A DNA stretch of 64,000 nt from Larix kaempferi. Its lineage: Eukaryota > Streptophyta > Pinopsida > Pinales > Pinaceae. Both the position numbers and the translations under genes were made by a program. Below the pieces are notes generated by a model. That model was given only the letters and a program-made list of their open reading frames with translations. It did not search any database and was not told where the DNA came from. Numbering within the stretch: position 1 is the first letter of the stretch; every line of letters begins with the position of its first letter. Below, piece by piece: positions 11,701-23,700 of the stretch. The stretch lies in assembly GCA_027924585.1 (NCBI GenBank), contig BSBM01000643.1, positions 19,765,001-19,829,000 on the forward strand, given 5' to 3'.

Positions 11701-14700
11701 TTTTTGTTTATGGTCGACATAATATTTATTACTTTTTACTTTGTATTATTTTGTTAGTGGACAAACACTCTAAAGTCTCATATTTACATTTTACTTTGTA
11801 TATAAAGTAAAAGGTAAAGTCTCTAGTTTAAGTCTCATTTACTTTTTACTTTGTATTATTCTTTTTTGTTTATGGCCGTCATAATATTTACCACCTAATC
11901 CTAAGCTCTAAAGTCTCTAGTTCAAGTCTCATGTTTACTTTTTACTTTGTATTATTTTTTGCTTGTTTATGGCAAACATAATATTTATTACTTTTGACTT
12001 TGTATTTTTTTTTGTTTGTTTACTTTGTATTATTTTGTTACTCGACAAACACTCGACTAACAAGATCTCCCCCATACTGGGGCTATAGAGCGCCTCTCGA
12101 CGCAAAAACCACTTGCTAATCATAGCCTCAAAGGTGGCACCCTACATTCCACGAAATCTCCCGCAGTGTTAGTGCCCTACCCATGCATAGAATACCTCTT
12201 ACACATTCTTCCATGAAAAGAATCTGTCATGAAGTTGTCATAATTGTTTAAGAGGATGTTTCATAATTGTGATAAATGTAAGGAATATGTCATAGGGGTG
12301 TAAGGGAATCTCTCCCACGTGGAAAAACCATGCAACAAGGAATCTCCTCCAGTACTCATTTTCCCTCCTTCACTGGTGTGCTTTCTTCCTAGGAGAAAAA
12401 TCAGAGCAACTAAAAATTAATACTTCGTCCTTGCGAGGAAGGTGTTCTCTATTAGTGTCAGTGCGAGCTTCTCTCTTAGAATCTCAAACTTCCCCCTTGC
12501 TAGGGTTTTTCTCAAAATGTCAGCAACATGGAAATTAGTTGAAACCTAAGTTGCCAGGAAACTTGGGTACGGGGATGGGTGCGGGGACGAGGACACCACT
12601 TTTTGAAACAGGGGACTTGGGTATGTTGCGGGTACTATATATATAATTTTTTTTATAAATTATAATACATATGAAATTTAAATAATTTTCACCATACATA
12701 TATATTCATGTGCATCCATATGAATCCAAACCATTATACATAAATATCCAAAGTTTCTCATGTATATATAAAGGGTGCATGCAACGAAAAAAACATCAAG
12801 TGCAATCCATATCTGACCCAAAATCCATAAACAAAGAGGCTAAATGGCCTATAGAGTCCAAAAAACTTCATGCTACAACAAATAATTACATATCAAAATC
12901 CTTGCCTATATTGGGATCCTATTCATCAATAACACCCTGTACACCCTCCTCTAGGCTCTAGCCCTTACCTCTACTTTGAATCTCGAAGTTGGTCCTCTAA
13001 GGACATTAGTCAACACCAATGTTACAAAAACCGGACCGGTTTTGGCAAAACTGGCCAGTTCGATCGGTTCAGAGGCCTCACTGGTTCAAACCAGTGTCTC
13101 AAACTGGCAATGACCGGTTCTATACAGAACTAGCCAGTTCTGACCGGTTCCGGTTGGTTTTACCGGTTCCGACCGGTTCAGTACAGAACTATACAATGAC
13201 ACTTAAGAGGCAATTTTTTATTTTTTATTTTTTTAAATAAAAAAGTTAGTTGAGTGGGGAAGGTTCTAGATAATCCTAAACCCCTAAGAAAGCTATAAAA
13301 GCAACCCCAACCGCTCTATTTCTCTCACACTATTCACTTGAGTATTTTGAGTTAATAGCCATTCTTGACATTCTTGGGAAGTGTAGCTACCTTGAAAGAG
13401 TATGCTAAGTACCTACAATAGTCCTGGTTATATCATCATAAATAAAATACACCTAATAGTAGTTACCTACAACAGTAAAGAGGCTTTGAGTAGCTCTAAC
13501 AACAACTCTGAGCTAACTGTGTAGTTAAAAGAAACTTTTGTGGGCATATTCCAAGGTGACAGTGTGTTACAACAGCCTTGAAACAACCTTTTCAACAACA
13601 ACAATTTCCTTAGCATGTTAGACATATGATTCAAGTGAAATATGCTGAGTATGGCACCTAACAAAATACATACAGGAGCCCTTTTTGCAAATTTGTGTAT
13701 AATGGTTTTGATTCACATGGTTGAACATATATATATAATTTTTCAAAATTTGAACATTTTATGTATTTTTGGTGGACCGGTTTGTGATTTGTTTTTTTTC
13801 TTGGTTTTGGTCTGGTTCCAGTCCTCGAGGTCGGTCGGTTCAACCACCGGTTCGGTTTTTGTAACATTGGTCAACACCCCAATTTTGATGAAACTTCCTA
13901 ATCCAAGTGTTAAAATAATGTAGAAAAAGCTTCCCATGCTTAATAAGTGACTTTGCTTGAGTGAAGGGTACATTTTTGTTAAGGTAATGACAGAGAAGTT
14001 CAACAATAAGCACCACCAATGTCTCAAGGTACATAGAGAGGTTGCTGTGCTTGATTAAATGCCAATCCCATACCCTCATACATGATAGAATCCAGTGGAA
14101 ATGTTACAATCCTAAAATCACGAAAACTGTTAAGTTTGTTGAATTTTGAATAGGATCTAAAATTCTACTTTTTGCATATGAAGTCCGATGAGGTTGGATC
14201 CACTCTCAAACATCCTGGAACAATTAATGGTAATGTTAAAAATTTAAGTAAAATCATAGAAAATGAAAGATAAGGAGAATGCCACTTTTACTTTAAGGAT
14301 TTAATATTACCTTTTAATATCACTGACTTTAATGTCACCTGTACAAAACTGGTCCCTGGATGTCCCCAAAACAGGGGTACCACGTACAAAATTGGTCCAT
14401 GGGCTTCCCTAGGCATCCCCAAAACAGGGATACCCTGTCCCCTATACAATCAACACCCCCTGAATCCGTGAGAAATGACTTGGGTACTTCAACCAAGTTT
14501 TGGGTACGGCAGGGTGTGGCAGGGTACATGGGTATGGGGTATCCGGTATGGGTACGTGTACCTTAACCCTGGGTACAAGTACCCATGCTACTTAGGTTGA
14601 AACATAGTAAAGAACAATAGCACCTTTCTATACTCTCTCTTAGGAAATAATACTAGATATTTATGTGCTTAGAGCAATCATGAACCACTAGATTCTCAAA

Positions 14701-17700
14701 GAGGCTAATGCAACTTTGATTGCCAAAGTACAATTTAGTGGGATCCAACCAGTGTTTTAAAAATTGGCCAGCTCGACTTGGACTTCACCAAGTGATTGAG
14801 TTGACCATCGACCAAATCAAATTGGCCATCGAAATCGGTTTGGTGGTCGAGGCAATATTGAGTTGACTGAGTTGATACTGAGTCAATAGCGATTGATTGA
14901 GTTGATAGAGTTGATATTGATTCAGTTGAGTTGATATTGGGCAAAACCCACATGTATGTGCTGAGGGAAAATAACATTTTTTAAAATTATTTTTTACATT
15001 TTACCTAATTCCTTAACACCCTAAATGCAAACTTAAAAAGAGACCCACCTTTCTATTTGCCTCACACTTCTCTCATTGAGCATTTGTGAACATTTGGAGG
15101 TTTTTGAGCAGCAAGTCTCGTTGATTGTGCATTTTGTTTCATATATGTATTTCACTTCATGCCATTTTGATATATCCACCCTTACATGGTATATACATGA
15201 GCAGACTTTGCATATTTTGTCTCTAATGGTTTGGAATCATGGTTAGGAATCTTTAAAATATTTTTTTCACCAAAATTTTAATATTTTATGTATGTAAAAC
15301 AAGTCATTAAATTCAAACAGGTTCATGTCAAAGCCAAGTCCGAGTTTTAAAACATTGGCTCCAACATTTGATTGGTCAACTCTGCAATCAACTTGTGAAG
15401 CCAAATGGCTTCACAACAAGCAGACAACATTGCCATATAGTATGCATCAATTGAATTGAGTGCAACTGCCCACTGTTTCTTGCTGAGCCAAGAAATCATA
15501 CTTGATCCCAAGTTGAAGCAGTAACCTGAAGTATTATTCCTTGTGCTTGCATCTCTCGTCTAGTTTGAATCTACAAATCAATGTAGTAACAACTCTCCAT
15601 CTCTTTGGAATCATGGTTAGGAATCTTTAAAATATTTTGTTCACCAAAATTTTAATATTTTATGTATGTAAAACAAGTCATTAAATTCAAATTGGTTCAT
15701 GTCAAAGCCAAGTCCGAGTTTTAAAACATTGGCCCCAACATTTGTTTGGTCAACTCTGCAATCAACTTGTGAAGCCAAATGGCTTCACAACAAGCAGATG
15801 ACATTGCCATATAGTATACATCAATTGAATTGAGTGCAACTGCCCACTGTTTCTTGCTGAGCCAGGAAATCATACTTGATCCCAAGTTGAAGCAGTAACC
15901 TGAAGTATTATTCCTTGTGCTTGCATCTCTCGTCCAGTTTGCATCTACAAATCAATGTAGTAACAACTTTCCATCTCCCACATACCTTATGTTATGATGA
16001 ACTGTGCCCTTCAAATATTTAATCCAGTGAGCACATACTTGGCAGCTTTCCAATGTATCTGTTGGGGCTCAACCAAGAAATAGCTTAAACTTTCAAAGTC
16101 ATCCTGCCTGATGTTCACAAGATACACAAGGTATTGTGTCATTGCTTTTGGATTTTCATTGTGTTGAAGTTTTGGAAGCTGACGTTTCGAGTGGACACTC
16201 CACCCATCTTCAGGGAATTAGAAAGAAGTTGCATATGGTTAGAAAAGAATCTAGCTAAGTATATATAGGTATTGGAGAAATAGTTGTTAGGAATTAGGTA
16301 GAGAAAGGATCCAAGAATAAAGGAGGGAGAAAAATATAAAATATAGGTAAGAATTGAAAAACAATTTTGAGATGAGGAATACTAGATAAAATATTGAGGT
16401 GAGAGTAATTTAAGCTTATTGATACTAGTATTAAGGGGAAAATGGAAATGAATCAACCATTTACTTGGTGAAAATTAATTATTAAACCAAATTAAGAAAT
16501 AATAGAAGAAGGATTAAATCCATAGAGGAAAATTAGAATTATAATGAATTAATAATGACATGCAATCACAATTATAAGGATGAAAGGGTATTAATACAAC
16601 TAAAAGGAGGTTAGAATGAGATATAAAGAATTAATCGGTATAAATACTAATAATTTAGGAATGAAAATAATGAGATTTATTAGGCAATAGAATAATATGA
16701 ATAAATTTATTCTAATGGAAGAAATTGTGATGATCTTGGGTTAGAGTAAATTAGTTTTTTGATAGCGATAAGAGGGGGTGAATGGAGAATCATAAAACTA
16801 TTTAATTGGTGAAAAATTAATCAGTAAATCAAATTAAGAATTAAATTAAGTTTAGAAAAAGGATTAAATCCATAGAGGGAATTTAGTGTTGTAATAAATA
16901 TTATATTGAATTAATAATGACTTGGGGTAAACTAGTTATAAATACTATAATTTAAGTATGAAAATAATGAGATTTTTTAGGTAGTAAAATAATATGAACA
17001 AATTTATTCTGATGGAAAAATTGTGAAGATCTTGGTAAAATTAATATTATGAGAATGATATAAAGTAATGAAATTGATATAAATATGACTAAGGGTGTGA
17101 GAAATGAAGGTTTTTTTAATTAATTGGTTACAATGTAATTATAAATAACAAATTTAATAAATGTAACCATTTTTTTGAGTAACTTTAATATTGCATAAAT
17201 TATTATAACAATGGGATTAACCTTAGGATAAACATAATAAGATAAAATCGAAATAAGGGATGGTGAAGGAAAGAAAATAAAATTGGAATTGATAATAAAA
17301 GGAAAATGGAAAGTGATAATCAAGAAATAGGGTTAATTAAAAGCTTGAACAAAATTCAATGAGAACATCCCAAGGGAAGATCAAAAGGAATTAAATTCGG
17401 ACAAATCGGGAGGAACATGGAGTTGGAAGACAGACCTAGGATAAGGTGAGTTAGTGGTTTAGATGATGTATGAAAGGTTTCAACTTTCAAGGATTGACTT
17501 AATTTATAGCCATCACCCCGATTAAAATTGTTTGGATTCTTTTCTATTTTAAGGGCTTCCTTTATAAGGAGGGAAGAGTAATGAGAGGTATGAGAAAGGA
17601 TTTTGGTTTGGTCAAAGCAGATAAGGTGTTTAGAATTGAAAGAGTGCTCTGGAATGGCGCATTTAGAGAGGTGATTATGATTAGTGTCAACAATGTGCTC

Positions 17701-20700
17701 TTCGAGGCGGGCTTGAATGGATCTACCAGTTTGACCAATACAGGATTTGCCACATGAACACCGAATTTGATAAACCCCTTGGGAGAGAAGGGGGTTAAAT
17801 TTATCTTTGACACTACGAAATAGGTGTTTAAGAGTTTTGTGAGGTTTAAATATTGTTTTGATATCTTTTTTAATAAGAGTTTAGAAATATGATTAGTGAT
17901 TCCAGGGATATAAGGGAGAGAGATTGAATAAGAGTTTTGTGAGGTTAGTTTTTTTTTTAAGCAAAAAAAAGGACTTTCATTCTATTAATAAAGTGGCAGA
18001 ATTACAACTTTCAACATTACAATCATCCTGGTGCTGACAGAGCCATCACTGAGTATCAAACAGACCCATTACATCCCTACCGGTGCTAACAGAGCCACCA
18101 CAAAATAACATTACAACCAACCTGGTGCTGACAGAGCCACCACTTATTATCAAACAGACCCAAAACATCCGTCCTGGTGCTAACAGAGCCACCACAAAAT
18201 AGCAGACAGATCCAAAACCCTAGGCCCAAAGCCAAAACTGCATAGACCATAGCAAAGTCTCCAAGGCCATAATGCGAACAAAAAGGGGACGCAGGCCGAG
18301 CCTGAGAGTTAAAGCAACAGAAACCATAAGACCCACAACCAAAGAACCATAACAGAGGCCACAATAACACAAAAAACAAATAGTAATCCAACCTTCACCC
18401 TGCCGATAATCATAAAGCCGATAGTCGCCGCACCGAGAGAACCAGACAAAGCATTTAGCCGGACGAACCAGCCTCATCTTCAATGATAACCACCGGGGGT
18501 GCTGCCACAACCTCCTTATCTTCAATGATAAGCTCACGTGGATTTTCCACTTTCTTAGATTGAGCCAGAAAGAGATACCCACATCTCCATCCAAAGCATC
18601 TAATTTCATGTGAATCCATTTACAGTTCTTAGCAGTATCCTGACAGAGGTCTTCCAATTTTTTAAGGCACGGAGAACTAGACAGGGCATCCCCCCTAGTT
18701 TCTAGGTATTGTGCAATCAGAGTCTTTGTCACCCATAAGGTGACGACAGCTCGATTATACAGGGCCATCTGCCCCATTGTGTTTCCTGGGTCATGAATCC
18801 AATTGGCCATAACAACCGCCTCCTCAGGCAGTTCTGCCTCCCCCACAAGGCACCAAAGGTCCGTTTCAATTTCCTCTATCTCCTGCTGCACACCCGATGG
18901 GAAGAAACATCAGAAAAATACCGTTGTCACAACAGCGTTCCACTGTTCACGGCTAGGGACAGCCTGCAAAGGGGCACTCCCTCCCACATTACTATGCTCC
19001 CCATGCACACGACGGCCTCTCATCAGATTTCTACCTCTCAGCGGCATAGATCACCCCCTTGCACTCACTCAGCACCCCTAAAGAGGAATTATAATAGCTC
19101 GGCCCAACACAGACTTGATCCAGGTGATAAACTCTGTGACTGTAACAATTCCTCACTTCCGAATTTAAAGAGGGCCTCCCCCTGCCTTCATGACCTTCCT
19201 CATCATGTCCCAGCCTCTGTAATGATGAAGCCTGTCCTGATCCTTCGTCATCACTAGCCTCCACTGATCCTGATAGTCCCTTCGGATCGTGCGAAATCGA
19301 TCTCCCATGTCTATCTCACACTTCAAATCCCTTAACTTAAAATCCCCAACCGAAATGAAAACCCCGGAACACCATGCAACTGTCCTTATAGGTGTCTTAC
19401 CATAACACCATCTGTCCGGACAATCAAAGACGGATACCATCAGTTCCGTTAATATCAATAGGAGGACAGGTTCTATCGTTAGCATTTGACAGCGTTTTAT
19501 CACGGTCACACTCGACGATCTTAATACAATTAAGACGACACGTATTAACTGGTAATTCCAAGGCATCCCCATCCCATCGCTCATTACATTTACTGGCACC
19601 TTGGTTTTCAAGCGCATCCGCCAAACAGTTGGCACTCCTCCTGACATGTTGGAAAACGATGGCGTTAAACGAGGTGATGAGGTTGCCCAGACAGGTAAGA
19701 TGTCATGCCAGACGCCACGAAGTTGCCAGTTTAGCAGCTTGGGTACCATTAATAAGTCTGGTAGCGATCTGTATCAACATATTAGAGTCACCTTCCACTA
19801 TAATACTGTGAATGCCACGACGAGCCATGTTGCTCAATCCTTGCAACAATGCTTCACACTCCGCAACATTATTAGTTTCACGCCCAAGATGACCATAGTA
19901 GCTGAACAAAACCATTCCCTAATCATTCCGCATAGCTCCATCGAACCCTGCCATTCCGGGGTTTCCCTTAGAAGCTCCATCAAAGTTCAGCTTTAGCCAC
20001 CCCTGTTGAGGCGGCGACCACACAGTCGGACTGTTCTGTTTCTTGTTGTCGATAGTGTTGTGCCCAATAAACTGTGGAAGCACCATGATACCCCATGTAT
20101 GGAGAATTTGTAATTCATTGTTCGGGATGCTCAAATCTTGTTCAGTCCACAAGGATAATTTCAATGTTTCTGTAATCCCATGCTGGATATGCCCCAAACG
20201 ATCTTCCACAGGCTTTGTTTTTCCTGGAACAGGCATTTATTGCGTTCCTTCCATACCTCCCAAAGGAAAAAACCAGGAAAGAGTTGCCAAATACGGTTTA
20301 GGATTCTCCCATGGAAAGGATCCCCTCTCCAATGTCTCACCATTTGCTGTGGTATGGTCCTAACCCGCTCAGATCTTCGGAAAATCCTGGCTCCTTCATC
20401 CCACAGAGCAGCAGTAAAATGACACTCATCTAAAAGGTGCGCTATATTTTCACTGTGTTGGCCACAGAGGACACAGATGGATGGACCCTCAAATCCACGC
20501 TTCACAATGTTATCCCAGGTTAAGATCCTACCTCTTAGCATCAGCCAAAGGCAGAGGGTAATCTTAGGCCATAATTTGGCCTCCCATAAGTCTTTCCACG
20601 TATGATCTCCCACAGTACTTCCAGATTTGGTCTGAAGGTTATAAGCTTCTTTCATTGAGAACATACCTTTAGGACTGTAACCCCAACGAAGAATATCCCT

Positions 20701-23700
20701 CCCCCCCTGAGTTTTTATATGCCTGTTGCTAACTATTCCATGAACCTGCCTGCCCATATGTTCCCCATAGGAGTCGATCCACCACTCCAGTGGCTGCCAA
20801 ATTCGAAATCCTCTATCGTCAGAGGCGTCTTGCGAATATTTGTTCACCATCATCCAGTTAAATCTTCAATCAAGGGCATCTTCAGGAATATTAACCGGGG
20901 TGGATATGGGTGGTTCTTGTTTCCAGGCATCCAGCCAAATATTTGGAGAATTTCCTTCTCGGATTTCCCAAAAACAGTGTTTCCTGATCATTGCACTGCT
21001 CGCCTGTGCCATGTTCCATATATGAGAGCCTTTCTCCAGTCCCTCCTCCCGAATCCAATCCTGTTGATTTGGGGTCCTAGAATACTTTTTGCCCCAAAGG
21101 CTGGCCCATTGTTCATTTGAGTGAGTAAGCCAACGCCACCAAATCTTGGCTCCGCAAACAATACTTAGATCCTCAGGATCATGAAGACCTAAACCCCCCT
21201 CTAGCTTGGGTTGACAAATAGTTTTCCAATCGACCAGAGGCCATTTCCTATGATCCGTTGTGCCTCCCCACAAGAAAGTTCGTTGGATGTTCTTGATTTC
21301 CTTCATCACCGACTTAGGAGCTGCCATAACAGAGAACATGTAAAGAGGCATAACTTGTAACACAGCTTTTACTAACACCAGTATGCCCGGGAGATTTAAA
21401 GACCGAAGAGTCCAGTTCGACAATCTCTCCTTGATTTGATTTAGGAGCTCTTCCCAAGATGCTTTTTTAAGAACACCCTCGGATAAGGGCGCGTTGAGAT
21501 ATTTGGTTGGAAGGGAGCTCTTTTTGAAGCCCAAAATCCTTAAAATGTTTCTCTGACAAATGGGAGGAGTGTTAAAAAAGAAGACCAGGGACTTATCCAT
21601 ATTGATCGTAAGACTCGACGCTTGTAAGAAGATGTTCAGAGCCTGTTTGATTTGTCTAGCTTCCTGTACTGAAGAATGGCCCATCAGTAAAGTGTCATCC
21701 ACAAACTGCTGATGGGTGATAGCCTTCTCAAAGGGTGGAAACTTCAAGCCTTTGATGTTGCCCTGATCAACTAAGTGAGATATGAGACGTCCAAGACCTT
21801 CCGTCATAAGGACAAAGAGGAATGGGGATAGAGGATCACCTTGCCGAATACCCCGCGAGGGTTTGAACACAGTGGACGGGTGGCCATTCACCAGAATAGA
21901 GAAGAAAGCAGAGGAAGTGAGATTAGCTATCCATCTGATCCAAATATCACTAAACCCAAAAGAACTCATAATCTCTTTCATGTATGTCCAATTTAGTTTA
22001 TCATATAGGCTTTAGAAAGATTCAATTTAAGCACCATACCCGCCTTTTTAGTAGTTCGCAGGGTGTGAAGAACTTCACGAGCCAGAATAATACCGTCCAT
22101 AATCTGACGACCTTCCACAAACGCAGATTGTTCCGGAGAGATTAAAGACGGAAGAAGGGGTTTAAGCCGATTAGCAAGGACCTTAGTGATAATTTTATAT
22201 ATTATGTTGCACAGGGAGATTGGTCTGAACAATTCATCTTTCTCTGCCATCAGGGTTTTAGGGATCAGAGTGAGGAAAGTAGAGTTCAGGGCAGGGAGCA
22301 CCCCTCTCATTTTTCATGATTCTTCCACCACCTGCCATACTTCCTCTTTAATTAAATCCCAAAAAGCATGAAAAAAGTTCGCAGTGAATCCATCCGGTCC
22401 AGGGGATTTCCTATCCTCCATTTGGTTAATGGCAATCTCAACTTCCAAAAGTTCAATGGGGCGAATCAACATTTCATTCTGCTCATCTGAAATAAGACGG
22501 AGAATGACAGCTTTGATCACCCTACAAGCTTCGGTGCGATCGCCCGGAATTTCAGTAACCACTTCTTTAAAATGATGGACTAATTCCTGTTCAATTTCCT
22601 CATGGGATTCCACCACCACCCCTCCCTCAGTCTTCAAGTTAACAATCTGGTTATACTGTCTGTGTTGAATGGTGGCCCGATGAAAAAACTGAGTATTCTG
22701 ATCCCCATCTTTCAACCACATGTTACGAGACTTTTGCTTCCACACAATCTCCTCCTGCCTTTGTCTTGGGAAGAGGTCTTTGGCAAGTTGAGTTTCCTCC
22801 CCAACTAGCTCCGGGATCATTCCAGTCTGCATGATGCATTCCTGGATTTGTTCCATCCTTAAATCCAGTTTAGCTTTTTCAGCCTGTATATTACCAAAGA
22901 CTTCTTTATTCCACCACCTGATCTTCTGTTTGAGCATCTTCAATTTTTGTTGGAAGAAATACATTTTAGTCCCAACAGGTGGAGTAAAAGTAAGCCACCA
23001 TTCCTCCACACTAGAAGCGAAGTCTTCGTGAGTTAACCAAAACTTTTCAAATCTCAAAGGTTTGTTCATCTTAGTACCTATATTACTCCACAGCAGGGAG
23101 ACCGACCGATGATCTGATCTTGAGGAAACAATCGGGCGAGATGTCAAGGTTCCCCCAAGAAGCATGATGCTTTCAGATAAGAGAAAGCGATCCAATCTTG
23201 CAGCCACCAGATGTTCCCCTCCCCTTCTATTGTTCCATGTACACACCGTGCTCCCAAGATCAACATCAATTAGACTACTGTCCTCAATAAATTCATCAAA
23301 TAAAATGTTTTTAGGGGTAAGTTGTCTTCTTCCACCTTTTTTCTTATATAACGATTGAATCATGTTAAAATCCCCCCCCCCACAATCCAATGAGATCCTT
23401 CAATCTCCTCAGGTTAGTCATGGTACTAAGAAAATTTCGTTTCTCGGGATAACTGCAGTGCCATAAACATTGGTATGAAATCCTCTTACCTTAGAGCCGA
23501 TGACATGGAATTCAGTAGATAGACTAAATTTAGTTGAGAGAAAATTGCACAAGGATATTCTCCTAGGATCCCACAGAACCGCCAATCCGCCAGCATGCCC
23601 AGTAGCATCCGGAGCCATACTATTACAATGTTGCCACAGAATCTGAGCCTTAGCCTCTAATTGGTGCCTAGAACACTTAGTTTCTTGTAAAAACACCACA

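Larger units (their letters stand above)
12430..16135 (-). pseudogene. Copia RNase H and RT end, split by insertions
   Basis: Minus-strand Copia pol, read from the right. 15980..16135 holds YLVNIRQDDF and FLVEPQQIHWKAAKYVL. 15358..15600 holds the RNase H part (RNNTSGYCFNLGSSMISW, SKKQWAVALN). 14604..14749 holds LYFGNQSCISLFENLVVHD, and 12430..12545 holds the C terminus VSTNFHVADILRKTLARGKF. These pieces are contiguous in the protein but separated by a TIR element (12546..14595), a hAT element (14750..15357) and a 374-bp tandem duplication. Stops are present. The same element's upstream RT lies at 26036..26575, beyond the Penelope-like insertion. Confidence 0.85.

Noticed and set aside
19392-19996. 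Overlapping plus-strand ORFs of 131-139 codons
   Set aside because: Shadows of the minus-strand RNase H and 3' region of the full-length LINE.
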